Shown: positions 1-12,216 of the stretch, piece by piece | Numbering within the stretch: the first letter of the stretch is position 1 | Layout: every line of letters begins with the position of its first letter | NCBI GenBank assembly: GCA_009599575.1 | Contig: VWND01000003.1 | Location: 1,378,001 to 1,442,000, forward strand | Direction: 5' to 3' | Source: Blumeriella jaapii | Lineage: Eukaryota > Ascomycota > Leotiomycetes > Helotiales > Drepanopezizaceae | Length of the DNA: 64,000 bases | The notes under the pieces: model-generated | What the model was told of the DNA's origin: nothing | Databases searched by the model: none | The model's input: only the letters and a program-made list of their open reading frames with translations | Position numbers and translations under genes: made by a program

Positions 1-646
1 ATCCTGTATACCTTACCTATACCTGTATTCCTGATTTCCGCTCTCTGTGTACTCGCATGCATGGCTGCGGTTCGCGTTGCTACGGTTACCGCCCAGCCCC
101 TCTTAGTCACAACTCTCCCCTTCTTCAAAACATCACCGCCAGCTCGTCCGACCTGCTTGTTGACCGGATTGATTCGCCTCTTCACCACGAACTTCCGCAC
201 CCGGCTCTGCGCTGCCTCGATCGTGATATTGGACGCCTTGCTCGCGGAGAGAAGGGGGAGGGAGAGGTCTTTCCATCCCGCGCACATCGCAACTGGCGCT
301 TTTCCTTGCACCCTCGTTCTCAAGTCGCATTCCTCGTCGCCTCGATTCCAGCATTGCTCGACTTTGCTTCATTGTGTCCCCATTGGACGAGCCAGAGCCA
401 GCACCAGCAACAGCACCAGCACCAGCAACAGCACCAGCACCGCCGTCGCGACCTGCCTCGGCCATCGGACGGGGCCATGGAGTCGCCGTCACCACAGCAG
501 GTACGCGCGCCCGCAGATGGAGAGATGGATGCTGGCCGCCGCTCGTTGTTGGCGCCCCAAGCGAATGCCCACTGACCGCGAGCCATTAGGTTGATCCCCT
601 GCGCATTTCCAAAGGGACAGCTACGCCCGCGACATCGTCGGTGAAG
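1..646. other. Upstream region of the Bud4-like gene
   Basis: I see no gene here. The segment is GC-rich and leads into the ATG at 647. At 395-441 there is an imperfect tandem of CAGCAC and CAACAG units, which produces long but spurious open frames on both strands. It is probably promoter plus 5' UTR, possibly with upstream ATGs (for example at 61 and 478). Nothing conserved is recognisable. Confidence 0.5.
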
Positions 647-3600
647 ATGTCGGGCTCCTCCTTGCCTCGCCCGCTCTCGGAGCTGGCGCCGACGGAGCGG
701 AGGAGAAACTCGCCCAGTTACAACCAGGCCACCAAGGTACGGCTCTCCCGCCCCCCCACGTCGCCGAGGTGAGCCCCAAGTTGCTAACCTGGACGACAGA
801 AGATGCTGCTCAATGCGGACTCGTCTCCATTCCAATCGTCGCCCTTCAATGCCTCGGATGCCAATTCGTCGCCCCGACTCTTCTGGCAAGGCCGCGATCC
901 CGCGACCCCCAACCGCTTCAACACCGAGAACATGCTTGCCGGCAGGGAGCTGTCCCCCTCGCCCACGCGCCGCACATCCATCGAACGCCTGCAGCGCGCG
1001 TCGCGGGTCAAGAATAGCAACATGTACGCGCGGGAGCAGAAGCACGCCTACGATCCCACCTCACCCGTGATCGAGCGACCTCTGGCGAAGCAGCTACAAG
1101 GCAACGCGTACGGCGGAGCAGGCCTGGATGGCCTGCGATCGGCAGACCGGGGACGAAAGATCGGTCACGGCAGAGGCGATAGCAAGAGCAGCATCCCGTT
1201 GTACACTCCGCTTCACAGCCCGACCAAAAGCCCTCTTTCCGTCAAGGCCAATGGCTTGCGCTCGCCCAGCAAAGATCAAATCTCACCTACCAAATCCGCC
1301 ATGTCTTCTCGTCTGTTCAGCGGCAAGTCGAGCTTCGACTCGGAGCATGGCGCATGGCAAGAGGACGCGGACGGGACCGAGCATGAACTCCCCCCCGGTC
1401 GGATTCTCCACCGACATGCGAAGAGTGTCACATTCGATGCCGCCCCGCCGCAGATCAATGAGTATGAGATGACGACCCCAGACATGTCTTCCATCAATTC
1501 CGGTTCGCGTGAGAACAGCTACGATTCGGGGGACGAGGAGGACGAGGACAGCTACAATCTCGGCGATGCGATGGAGCAAGATGACAGTTTCGACGATTCC
1601 CTTGAGGATACCGACAAGACTCCCGTGGTTGGGCCGGACGACTGGAAACATGCAAGCCCGGGTGAGCACAATACCGGCATCGTGTCCGGACTCTTGGAGG
1701 ATCCATTCGGGGGTCCAGAAGGTAGCCCCATGCCCGACGCCCGCCCGACTCCAGTGACGCGCAAGATTTCTGCCACTGGGGATGACTCCATGAGTTCTAA
1801 TGGCGAACATCGTCCTCTTCCGCCCCTCCCTGGCATGAGCCCGCCGAAGCGCAGTAACTCCACCTCCTCAATCGGGGTTTCGGCGGCGGCGGATCGTGCC
1901 TCGGCCATGCAGCGTAGTCTCCCATCTCCCCCAGCAGCTGCGTCTTTCAGTAAATCCGACATTCAAAGCTTGAGCGGTGGCAAGATGACCCTAGAAGAAC
2001 GTCTTCGTCTCATGATGATTCAAGATGAGGACAAGCCCAAGACCGAAGCAGAGAAACAACGTGAGCGCCGCATGAGACGGGGAGGTCCTCGAAGCGACCG
2101 CAGCAGCCAGACACCGGAGCGTGAGCCGATACAGATCCACGAGGATGAGGATGCCCTCGACGATCTTCCAGGTCTGGGTACCTACAAGCTTCCGGAGCGA
2201 ATCTCCCGAGAGTCGATCCTGCGAAAGGTCAACGGTCAAGATCAGGTCTCCCGGGAGTCGGACTACAATTTCTCGTCGCCCATGCCGAGTTCAAGTCCAG
2301 AACGATTTGTTCCCCTTGACCCAGACACGCCCTTGCCATCCACCGAGGAATACTCCCTACTGGAGAATGATGACAGCGTCATTATCAAGCGAGAACCCGA
2401 GGACGAGGAAGTTGATGTTTACGCCATTGCAGACATGTATCAAGGCACCGACTCTCACGTCGACGCATCTGAGGGTGAAGAGGGTGAAGAGGAGGTTCCA
2501 GCGGAAGAGGATGCCGAGAGCCAATATTCTGATCCTACGCCGACGGATCAGAGCCCCAAGACCCACTCAAACAGCGCCCCAGAGGATGATGATCCTCCAA
2601 CTCCTCGTGCTCACAGCCCCCCGCAATCCACTGTTGTGGCTGACCCAGTTAAGCAAAGCAGGAACAGCGCCCTGCCAGACTTTAATGGGTTCCTGAGCCA
2701 TGGTGATTTCGGCTTGAGCCTGAACTCGTATATGTCCCCGTCGCCACCTCCAAAGGATGAGCCGAATCCTGAACCCGAGGTCACCCAGGTGGCCGACGAT
2801 CCAAAGGCTGTGGAAGCTCAAGAGCTTCCTCGACGCCCCGAGACTCCCGAGGACCGTCCAATGCCCGTATCGAAACCTGAATACGACGGAACCGGATGGG
2901 GACCTGAAGAGAACGAGGAAGACGATGTCGGCACACCCGATTCTGTCATCCGTCATCCTATGACCCCTTCCCCTCCTCGAGATTCCCCGAGCGTTCCTGA
3001 GGCAGTCGCTACGATCAAGTCGTCCGGATCCAGGCTCAAGACACGCCCCTCGAACACGCCCGCCGATATCCAGGCCATGCGCGACCTGCGACGCAATGTC
3101 AGCGAAACCCATGAGATCCCGCCCATCCCTGATCGACATCGCAGCCGTCCCTCGCTCAGCTCAGATCGTGAGATGGAACCCGCCGAGACGGAAACTGGCA
3201 TCGAAAGACATCCAAGTTTCCTCAAGAGGTCTCTGACCTTGGACATCGGCAACGATGGCGGCCTGAGTCTGGACCAAGACTTCGACCGCGTTATCGAAGC
3301 CCAAAAGGTTGCGTTTAACCTGTCTTCTTCACCATCGCATTTCCTATTAGACCACGGACAAGCGTCCGACGCGAGCATCATGTCTGCTTTTGAAACCTAT
3401 GCTAACGTCACTCCTCGTAAACAGCGTGGCTACCTGATGAGACAAAACACAAAGCTTGTCGTTGCTTCTAGCCACGATCAGGTGACAGACGATTTCCATG
3501 GAACTCGTTCTGCAGGCAATTCTCCCGTCAAGCAAGATCGACCGCAGTCATGGACCGTCGAGCCTTGGAACGGCCAGATGCGCAAGAACAGCGTGCGTGA

Positions 3601-5082
3601 TCGGTCAAATCCCCGCAAGAAAGCACCGAGTGGACCGGTGCCACCAATGCCCGGTCAGCAAAGCAACGCTATCGATTTAGGCATGCTCTCGGAAGATGCC
3701 GTCGTGGATCCGACTCCCGAGGAAGGGGGTGAGCGAGGTAGACTGTTTGTCAAGGTGATTGGCGTCAAGGATCTTGACTTACCTCTTCCTAAAAGTAGGC
3801 TTCATCTACCTCAACTCGCTCGAACGACGCTAACTATGAACAGATGAGCAAACGTGGTTCAGTCTCACCCTGGACAACGGCGTACACTGTGTCACCACGG
3901 CATGGCTAGAACTTGGGAGAAACGCCCCCATCGGTCAAGAATTCGAACTGGTCGTGCCCAACGAGCTTGAGTTTCAATTGACGCTCAATGCCAAATTGGT
4001 CAAGCCGCCCCCGAAGCGTGTGGTAGAGTCGCCCACAAAGATGCACAAAGCCCAGAAGCCTTCGACGTTCAGCCGTGTTTTTGCATCTCCGAGAAAGCGC
4101 AAGGAACTCGAATTAAAGCAGAAGGAAGAGGAGCAGCGCGTTGCACAGCAAAACCAATTCGAAGCCCAGGCCAAGCGAATGTCTGTCATTCCAACAGCTT
4201 GGGATCTCCTTTCGCCCCTGGCCGCTGAGGACGGAAGTTTTGGGCGATCTTACGTCTGTCTCAAAGACCACGAGGCACGATGCTATGGCCGTCCTTACGT
4301 GGTCGATATCGCTTGCTTCAACGAATGGGCGACGGAAGAGGCGACGCACAGATCCAGCGTGATGAGCAAACGTGGAAACACCAACAACTTTCAGAAACGA
4401 GCACCCTACAAGGTGGCAAAGCTCGAGCTTCAATTTCTGTTTGTCCCCAAGCCCAAGGGCGCTTCGGACGAGGACATGCCCAAGAGCATGAACTCGTGCA
4501 TTCGGGAGATGACGGAGGCCGAGAACACACTCGCTCGCAACTACGAAGGTACTCTCAGTCAACAAGGTGGCGATTGTCCTGTAAGTCACATCCGAGCCCG
4601 TTGAATGTTCCCACTGACGGCCCAAACAGTACTGGCGCCGACGTTACTTTAAGCTCTCGGGCAGCACTCTCACTGCCTACCACGAGTCCACCCGTCAACC
4701 CCGTGCAACCATCAACCTCGCCAACGCGAGCAAACTAATTGACGACCGACGCTCGCTGACGCAGAAGGAGACGACTGGCAAAGGGGGCAAGCGTCGCAAG
4801 TCTGGGTTCGCGGAAGAAGAAGAAGGCTACATGTTTGTCGAAGAGGGGTTCCGAGTCCGCTTCAACAACGGGGAGGTGATTGACTTCTACGCCGATACGG
4901 CCGCCGATAAGGAAGGCTGGATGCAAGTCCTGGAAGCTTGTATCGGCAAGGAGCGGAGCGCCAAGGGCGGCTGGTGTGAGATGGTGCTGAAGCGCGAGGC
5001 GAGCATGAGGAGACAGATGGAGCGCGGAAGCACGCGAAAGACGTCCCGAAGTCACCAACGGACCAAGAGCACGATCTTTTGA
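647..5082 (+). CDS. bud4: Bud4/anillin-like septation protein with C-terminal PH domain
   Basis: The predicted structure is four exons, 647-736, 800-3794, 3844-4580 and 4630-5082, giving 1424 aa. The introns are 63, 49 and 49 nt with GT-AG ends; TGCTAAC/GCTAAC branch points are visible in the first two. The start is chosen because exon 1 encodes a short PLSELxPxERRRNSPS-type segment typical of fungal Bud4 N-termini and joins in frame. Residues 30-1000 are low-complexity, acidic and Ser/Pro-rich. About 1008-1250 form an anillin-homology region beginning GRLFVKVIGVKDLDLP. About 1264-1380 form a PH domain (YWRRRYFKLSG at its start, invariant Trp near 1371 in EGWMQVLEA). In filamentous ascomycetes Bud4 marks septation sites with septins and the actomyosin ring; the PH domain binds membrane lipid. 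The identity is family-level recognition. The N-terminal half is not otherwise diagnostic. Confidence 0.9.
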
Positions 5083-8000
5083 AGGAAGCTCGAGCACGAC
5101 TCACTCACCGATGCATTGACGACCCACGATCTCGGCGCGGGGACTACGACGGCGATGTTGTTCTTGCGATTCCGATGTCGATTCGACCTTCACTGCTTCG
5201 TGGCGTTGCCCTTTCAAGTACACCCATTCCGACCTCGCGGTCGCCCTTAGTTGTTTTCGGCCCTGGCGGCATCTATTCATGCACATCCTGCCCTCGGCGA
5301 ACGGCTTTCTCTTTTGTTCTTGGCTCGGACGGATGGGCGTGTATTGGTGGGCGTAGATGTGCGGCTGATCGGATCCGGCCGCCGCAGAGGGCCGGCCGTC
5401 CGGTGTGCGCGCGCCTCGTACGGAGGGGATGGGGTGTTTTCGGCGCACGTAATTACTGCTAATTGCTAGTTGTTCGAGGTATGCTGGTTGCGTGTTCGTG
5501 TATACAGTACCGTAGGATGAAGAAAGATAGTGCAAGGGCCTGATGACTGCCTCTTTTTTTTTTTTTTTTTTTTTTTCTTTTGTGGATGGGCGTGACGAGA
5601 CGTGTTTGCGGTGTCATGCTTGTAGTTCGCCCTTCAACGAAGCCGGCATGGTGGTCCCTTGGGCGCACACGGGGATCTCGCCGGGGGGGATCGATCGATC
5701 GTACCGTACCGTACCGTACCGTACAGACCACCACCACCACCACCACCCCTGGTCCGGCCCAACCAACACCAGCTCCGGCGTCCCAGAAGAAGAAGAAGAA
5801 AAAAAAGAAAAGGAAAGGAGCTCATCCAATCCAAACCACCACCACACCCCCCCAAAGAAACACGCAAGATTCTAAAAAGTTGGGTGGCTGGGCGCGCGGG
5901 CGGGCACCATGTCGGTCGGCAGGCAGGCCACGCGACGACGACGACGAGGCATGGAGCATGGGAGGGAGGGATGGGCGTTGTTGCTACGGTGACGAGAGAC
6001 AGACGGAAAGACAGACGGATAGACAGACAGACAGAGAGACAGAGAGCCGGAGAGCCCTGCGTCAGTAATGTACTGTGTATGTACATAATGTATGTGTAAG
6101 GTAACTTTGACCAGGCGCATGCATGCATGGCTCTAGATGGATGGATGGATGAGTCTGGGTCTGTGTACACTATTCTGTGTAGACTCTCGACGCTTAACGG
6201 TAAACGAACGGTAAACGCTTAACGCCCCCCCCCCCCCAAAAAAGGCAGGGAAGAGAAGGGGGAAAATGTTAAAAAGAAAAAAAAGAAGATTAAGAAAGGA
6301 AAAAGAGGGAAAAGTTAATTTTGTTTTTTTAAAAGAGGTAATGGGTAAATGGGTGGATGATGGCTTGGTGCCAAGGCCGCATGCAGACCGCTCGCGGGTG
6401 GGAAGGTTAAGGCTAAGGCTTGTTGTTGTTGTTGTGATGGTGGTGGTGGTGGTGGTGGTGGTTGTTGACTAGACAACCGAGAGACCATACCATACGGCGC
6501 ACCTACCTGTGCTGTACTGTACATGCGGAGAGACGGCCGAGCGGACGCACGATTGATTGGCGGGTTAAATGAGAGCCGTCGAGGAGGGATGTGTGTGAGT
6601 GTGTGTGTGTGTGTGTGTGTGTACATGGGATGGGGTAAATGCGCCAGGCTGCATCTAGCCGGTCTCTGGGTTGTGTGTGTGTACTGTGCTGTACTGTATG
6701 TGAGTATGTATATAAGGTTGTGAGGGTCTTTTTTTTTCCCACCACGCGCCGGGTTCGGGGAGGGGGGGGGTGGGGTTTTTCGAAGCGAGAAGAGAGCGGG
6801 GGGGGACAGCGAGAGGGGAGATTCTTTCGCGCTCGGGCGTGGACTTTCAGGGTCCTTCTTTTGCGGTGTGTGTGTGTATGTATGTAGTATGGATGGATGG
6901 ATGGATGGATGGATGGTACTGTGGCTTCCGGGTGATACGAAACGCCTCGGGAACACTGCAGCTGGCTCGGGGTGGTACGGTATGTCTGTAGGTACGGCGT
7001 GGACTGTAGGTATGTATGTACTTCGTGTGGAGTACTTTACAAGCAGTAGTACAGAACAGTACCGTAGATAGCATGCCAGTACTTGTAGTAGTGTTGATAC
7101 TTGATGCTTGATATTTGAGGCGTACAATCGATTAGAACTCACAACGTCGTGAGACCGTACAGTACAGTACCATGGCTGGCATGTACCGTACCGTACCGTG
7201 AATACCTCCGACGTAACCTCTCGCAGACGCCATTGCCGGGAGTCAAAGAGGCAGGGGAGAGGAAGCGCCGCCGACTCGGCAGAACTAGAGACGAAGCGGC
7301 CTCTGGAAGTGTAGCATACAGTAGTGTAGCATATGTGTACAGTCGTGCATGGTCATTGCCATAACAACCGCCATCACGATCCGCACCATCATACCCTCCC
7401 TACCCTACTGTATGTACAGTACTATACACTACTGCATATACAATGCCTCACGTGGCTCGCGTATTAATAGACCTGCGGAGGGGGCGTCTCGCTTGGCGGG
7501 CCCGGGCGAGGTGATCATCGACGAGGCCGGCCGGCCAACAGGGCGTTGACAGTCCAGCCAGCCGTCGTGCGAATGCTCACGCACTTGCACTCTGGCGTTT
7601 CCTTCTCTCATCGACTGGCCGTGCCGAGTCGGGGATCGTCGCTTCGCGGCGTAAAGCAAGTCGGGTTGCGCGCACGAAGAACTGGTCTCGGTCTCGGTCT
7701 CTCTGTTGTCTCGCTTGTCTCTGTCTCGCTTGTCTGTCTCTCTCTGTCTCTCTCTCTCTCTCACTCTCTCTCGACTTCTACCCGATTTTCACCCTCGACT
7801 TCTTCTTCCCTCCTGCTACGTACGCCACATACGCTACATACGCTGCATACGCTACGTCCGCTACATACGGCGTCTTCGTCTTCGTCTTCGCCTTCGCCTC
7901 TGTCTCGCGCCCGCCTGACCCGCTGTCGGAACCGCTCCGGGGACCCGCCGTGCCATCCCGGATCGGGATCCACCTCGCAGGGTTCCTTGGCCCCCCACCC

Positions 8001-8455
8001 AGCCCGTGAGATTGCCGTCACTCGCATCTCACAACTCACATCACAACTCACAACTCTCACCTCGCAACTCTCACCTCACAACTCTCACCTCACGCCTCAC
8101 GCCTCACGCCTCACACCTCCCAACCCAACCCAACCCAACTCCCAGCTCCACAGACTTCGCGGGACAGCTGATCAACAAATCTACGGCGCATCCACCGCGC
8201 ATCCACCCGACACTGGCAAGGACTGCGTACTATGCGCCTGGCAGAGACATCGAGAACCCGACGGCGCTGAGCCAAACCACAAAGGCTTGCTTGTCCGTCC
8301 CCGTCAAGCACTTCGCCGTCTGCTCTCCTGCTCTCTTCTTCTCCTGCTCCCCTCTTCTCCGGCTCTTCTCCTCCTCTCCTCCTCTCCTCCTCTCCTCCTC
8401 GACTCCCCCGACCAACACGCTCACCCGTCTGCGATCCCGCGCGCGCCGTCGTGCC
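5083..8455. other. Long microsatellite-rich intergenic region
   Basis: No convincing gene is seen in 3.4 kb. The stretch holds simple repeats: a T run at 5554-5576, (GTACC)n at about 5700-5723, (CCA)n at about 5728-5748, GT at 6591-6622, (ATGG)n at about 6888-6916, and repeated GTACAGTAC-type palindromes around 7030-7200 and 7400. From about 7680 the plus strand becomes strongly pyrimidine-rich (CTGTCT tracts, CTTCGT units, CCTCACGC units at about 8030-8120) up to the ATG at 8456. That is the usual look of a fungal promoter and 5' UTR. Open frames inside are translations of these repeats. Confidence 0.6.
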
Positions 8456-9486
8456 ATGTCGTCAACACGCCCGACCCACGCTCCCAGCACCATGATCCTC
8501 AGCCCTCCCGCATCCCAACCACGCCTCCACGACTCGGCCGATGTCTTCTCCTACACGCTCCCGCCGCGACCCAACCCGTCGGCGGACGCCGGGCTCGCCA
8601 TCCAGACCAGCGCCGACGATGGCGCCGTGCCGCCCTCCCCCAACAGCATGGACGTCTTCACCATCTCGCCCATCGTGGCCCTGAAGCTCCTCTGCGCCGG
8701 CATGGAGGCCCTCGTCCGGATCACGGGAGACGTCCCCCCGACGCCCCCGCCGTCGTTCTCGACGCCCCCGCACATGCGCGGCATGCAGGCCGAGAAGGAG
8801 AACATCGCCCGGAGCAATTCCTACAAGAACCTCACCTCGCTCCACAAGCGACCCCGCACCCCATCGAGCTCGAGCGCCGGCTCGGCGGACGACATCGACG
8901 GCGTGAGCTTCCGCAAGACGCCGCTGGGGAGTCCGACGGGCGTGCCGGCCGAGCCCTACATCATCATCGGCGACAATGCCGAGCCGCTGAATGTCCAGCA
9001 CGGCGCCATCACCCGGAAATTCTACTCGAAGCAGCCGCCGCCCATCTCGCTCGAGGACTACCTGATGCGCCTGCACAAGTTCTGCCCCATGTCGGTGGCC
9101 GTGTACCTGGCCACCAGCTACTACATTCACAAGCTGGCCGTCGACGAGAGAGCGATCGCCGTCACGCGTCGCACTGCCACCGGCTCCTGCTGGCCGGGCT
9201 CCGGGTGGCCATGAAGGCCTTGGAGGATCTCAGCTACCCCCACGCGCGCTTCGCCCGCGTCGGCGGCGTGAACGAGAGCGAGCTCGCGCGGCTCGAGATC
9301 AGCTTCTGCTTTCTCACGAACTTCGAATTCAAAACGAGCAAGGAGACGCTGCTGCAACACGCCATCAGCTTGAAGGAGATCTCGTCCCTCCAGGGCGCCG
9401 TGAACTTTGTGCCGCGGATGCCGATGAAGATGCGCAAGCGACCGAACGTGGGCACGGGGGAGACGGTGCAGGAACTGGTGGCCTAG
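8456..9486 (+). CDS. PHO80/PREG-type cyclin (Pho85 partner), frameshifted
   Basis: This is a cyclin of the Pho80/PREG group, which partners a Pho85-type CDK in phosphate sensing. The start at 8456 opens a Pro/Ser-rich N-terminus. The cyclin core begins near ISPIVALKLLCAGMEALVRI, has a proline-rich insert, then ITRKFYSKQPPPISLEDYL and KFCPMSVAVYLATSYYIHKLA, continuing in another frame with LLLAGLRVAMKALEDLSYPH and LEISFCFLTNFEF. The frame change falls at about 9172-9173: upstream matches the family to AVTRR and downstream resumes at CHRL with no room for an intron. One missing nucleotide, giving 343 aa if present, is the simplest reading. The span is 1031 nt, one short of a multiple of three. 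It is either an inactivating deletion or a sequencing/assembly error. The 5' flank is a pyrimidine-rich tract. Confidence 0.82.
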
Positions 9487-10291
9487 GCTGCGCCGCCCTC
9501 GGACCCGAGGGCGGGTGCGCGCCTGCTCCGCGGATGGCATGGGGGGATGGGTGCGTGGCGGCCGCGGTCGGCGGCCGCCGTGGAAGGGCTCGGGGGTCGG
9601 CCGAGGATCGCCGCGCGGGAGAGGCGGCGGCATCCGAGCCGGGGAGATGATGGGATGCACGGCGTCTGGCTTTGGACGAGCGTTGGACATCTGCCGCAGT
9701 AGGATGGATTGCTTTACAGCGTTGCATACCCCGGGGCGTTCGGGTGTTGGGTGTTTCGAGGGCCGGCCACCATGGGCAATGCCTGCGCACGCGATTTACG
9801 GAGCGTGGTGTTCGCGCGATGATACTACGAAATGATGATGTGCATAATCATGAGTCTCCTCCGTCTGACCTCGATCTGAACCTGTGAACGGCTCAACCTC
9901 TGACGTATCACGTGAGTGCGAACACGTGCTGAACCGGCATGACCGGCCATGGAAGCTGAGAGTTCGGCTTCTGACTTACTCCCTCCCTCCCTCCCTCCCT
10001 CCCCAGGTGCTTTTCCGGTGGTTGTCGATGGTTACAGAATCATTGGATCTTCATTCTGGCCACAACCGACCGCATCGTGACATCAATGGTTACAGAATCA
10101 TTGGATCTTCCGTCCGACCACAACCGACCGCATCGTGACATCGGCGTTCCACACGCCAACCCCGCCAACCCCGCCAACCCCGCCAACCCCCGCCCTCGTT
10201 GGACCGCAACTCAACACGACAACAACATTACCTACCGTGCAGTACCAACCATTCACCCGCATCCCGCGAAGCGCTCTCCCACCTGGCTCCC
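9487..10291. other. Intergenic region between cyclin and aminopeptidase genes
   Basis: No gene is seen. It contains two CACGTG E-box cores (9909-9914 inside TCACGTGA, and 9923-9928) next to a TGACGTA motif at 9901-9907. There is also a CCCT microsatellite near 9978-10004, a 58-bp tandem duplication (separate entry) and a CCAACCCCG array at about 10155-10190 shortly upstream of the aminopeptidase ATG. The E-boxes could serve the aminopeptidase promoter; this is inference from position only. Confidence 0.5.
10028..10143. repeat. 58-bp direct tandem duplication
   Basis: Two adjacent copies, 10028-10085 and 10086-10143, each start ATGGTTACAGAATCATTGG and end GACCGCATCGTGACATC. They differ at a short internal block (ATTCTGG versus CGTCCGA) and the last base. 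The duplication lies about 150-260 bp upstream of the aminopeptidase start codon. Confidence 0.9.
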
Positions 10292-12216
10292 ATGGCCGAC
10301 GCCGAATCCGTGCTCCAGGGGAAATACCCCGCCAAAGCTCACGCCCGCAGAGTGGTGGCGTGGATGCGCGAGAGCCGCTCCGATGTCACGGGCCTGTTGT
10401 ATTTGGAGGGCCAGAAGACGCGCATGCTCGAAGACAACGACTCGGAGGCGCCGTTCCGGTGGGTGCTGCTCAGGAATCCTCTGCAGATGCATGTTGACAG
10501 ACATTGCTAGACAGCGACGCTACTTCTACTACCTCACCGGATGCCCGTTGCCGGATAGCTACTACACGTAGTAAGTACGCGGAGCTCGGTTTGGGACCCA
10601 GACACGTTGACGCAACGACGACCCCTTTTCCCACGCCAGATGCTGACCCCTCCCCTACCCACCAGCGACATCTCCACGGACACATCCACGCTCTTTATCC
10701 CCCCCATCGACCCCGAGTCTGTGATCTGGTCGGGCCTCCCCCTCTCGACGGAAGAGGCGCTGTCGAAGTACGATGTCGACGAGGTTCGCACTTCCGACCA
10801 ACTGACTGCCGCCCTCGCGCACCCGAGCGAGGCCGTGTGGGCGATTGAAACCCAAGTCAGCGACCACGTCACGTTCTTGGAGTTCACCAGGAAGGACTTC
10901 AAGCTGCTGAAGACCGCGATCGAGGAGTGCCGGGTGGTGAAGGATGCGTACGAGGTTGCGTTGACGAGGAAAGCGAATGCCATCTCGACCATTGCTCACA
11001 CGGTATGGTGCTGTTCGTTCCCTCCTGTGCCCTTCCACCTTGGGCCATGTTAGGAATCAGATGAGAAGAGCATTTGACTGATGCTATGGGGACGAACAGG
11101 CAGTCCTGAAAGCGGTCAAGGGCGCCCAAAACGAGCGAGAGCTCGAAGCGCTCTTCATTCAGCACTGCATCGCCAACGGAGCGCGCGAGCAAGCCTACCA
11201 CAGCATCGTGGCGAGCGGCACTGCGGGCGCCACATTGCACTACGTCGACAATACCCAACCGTTGGACGGGAAGCTCAATCTGCTCTTGGATGCCGGTGGC
11301 GAGTACCAGTGCTACGCTTCAGACATCGTACGTCCCCCTCTCGATTCCCATCCCAAATTCCCACACTTGCCCTCCACGCACACGACCCGAGCCTAAAGCT
11401 GACGCAACCCTCAGACGCGCACCTTCCCCATCTCCGGCGCCTTCACCCCGCGCTCCCTGCACATCTACAACCTGGTGCTGCGCATGCAACTCAGCTGCAT
11501 CGGCCGCCTGCGCGCCGGCGTCGTCTGGGACGAGGTGCACCTGCACGCGCACCAGATCCTCATCTCGGGGCTCGTGGCGCTCGGCATCCTGCAGGGAGAC
11601 GAGGCGGCGATCCTGAAGTCACGGACGAGCGTGGCGTTCATGCCGCACGGGTTGGGCCACTATCTCGGCATGGACACGCACGACACGGGTGGCCATGCGA
11701 ACTATGCTGACAAGGACTCGATCTTTCGCTATTTGAGGGTGAGGGGGAAGGTGCCGAAGGGTGCGATTATCACGGTGGAGCCTGGTGTACGTATTGTTGT
11801 TGATGTTGTTGTTGTTGACTTCCGCTTTCTCACCAGATCGCACACACCTTCCTAATTCCTAGAGACCCCCCCCCCCCCCCCCCCCCCCCCCTACCACGAG
11901 TTACACCATATCATCCTCTCCCCAACTCTTTCTTTCCTCATCCCGCCCTCTCTCCATACCCTCCAGACACATAAACTAACGCAACCCTCGGCCATCGAAA
12001 ATACAGATCTACTTCTGCCGCTTCATCATCGAGCCCTACCTCGCCAACCCGGCGCACGCGCAGCACATCAATCGCGCTGTGCTAGACGAGTACTGGGACG
12101 TGGGCGGCGTGCGCATCGAGGACAACCTCCTGATCACGGAGGACGGGTGCGAGAACCTGACGACGGCCGTGAAGGATGTGGAGGGCATGTTGGGGCTGAT
12201 CAACGGCTCGTCGTGA
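10292..12216 (+). CDS. pepP: Xaa-Pro aminopeptidase (prolidase family, M24B)
   Basis: The predicted exons are 10292-10458, 10511-10570, 10666-11002, 11100-11327, 11415-11786 and 12007-12216, giving 457 aa. All junctions are GT-AG and restore one frame. The N-terminal half is the aminopeptidase P domain ([20 protein letters not shown], then [16 protein letters not shown]). The C-terminal pita-bread domain carries all five dinuclear metal ligands of the family: D252 (LLLDAGGEY), D263 ([11 protein letters not shown]), H346 (GLGHYLG), E386 (VEPG) and E426 (RIEDN). The enzyme is expected to remove N-terminal residues preceding proline, using manganese, in the cytosol (no signal peptide). Intron 5 is long (220 nt) and holds a 26-nt C run. 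The length matches fungal PepP proteins. Confidence 0.95.
11866..11891 (+). repeat. 26-nt poly-C run inside intron 5 of pepP
   Basis: An uninterrupted run of C lies in the last intron of the aminopeptidase gene, about 115 nt before its 3' splice site. Runs this long are prone to length error in sequencing and to slippage in vivo. Its G-rich complement could form a G-quadruplex-like structure. Confidence 0.9.

Noticed and set aside
57..1045. Several overlapping open frames upstream of and inside the Bud4-like gene on both strands
   Set aside because: They follow the CAGCAC-type repeat and GC-rich composition, have no domain, and overlap the well-supported spliced gene.
7546..8455. Long in-frame extension upstream of the second half of the cyclin
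   Set aside because: It runs through pyrimidine-rich promoter repeats in the other frame; the cyclin N-terminus is in the frame starting at 8456.
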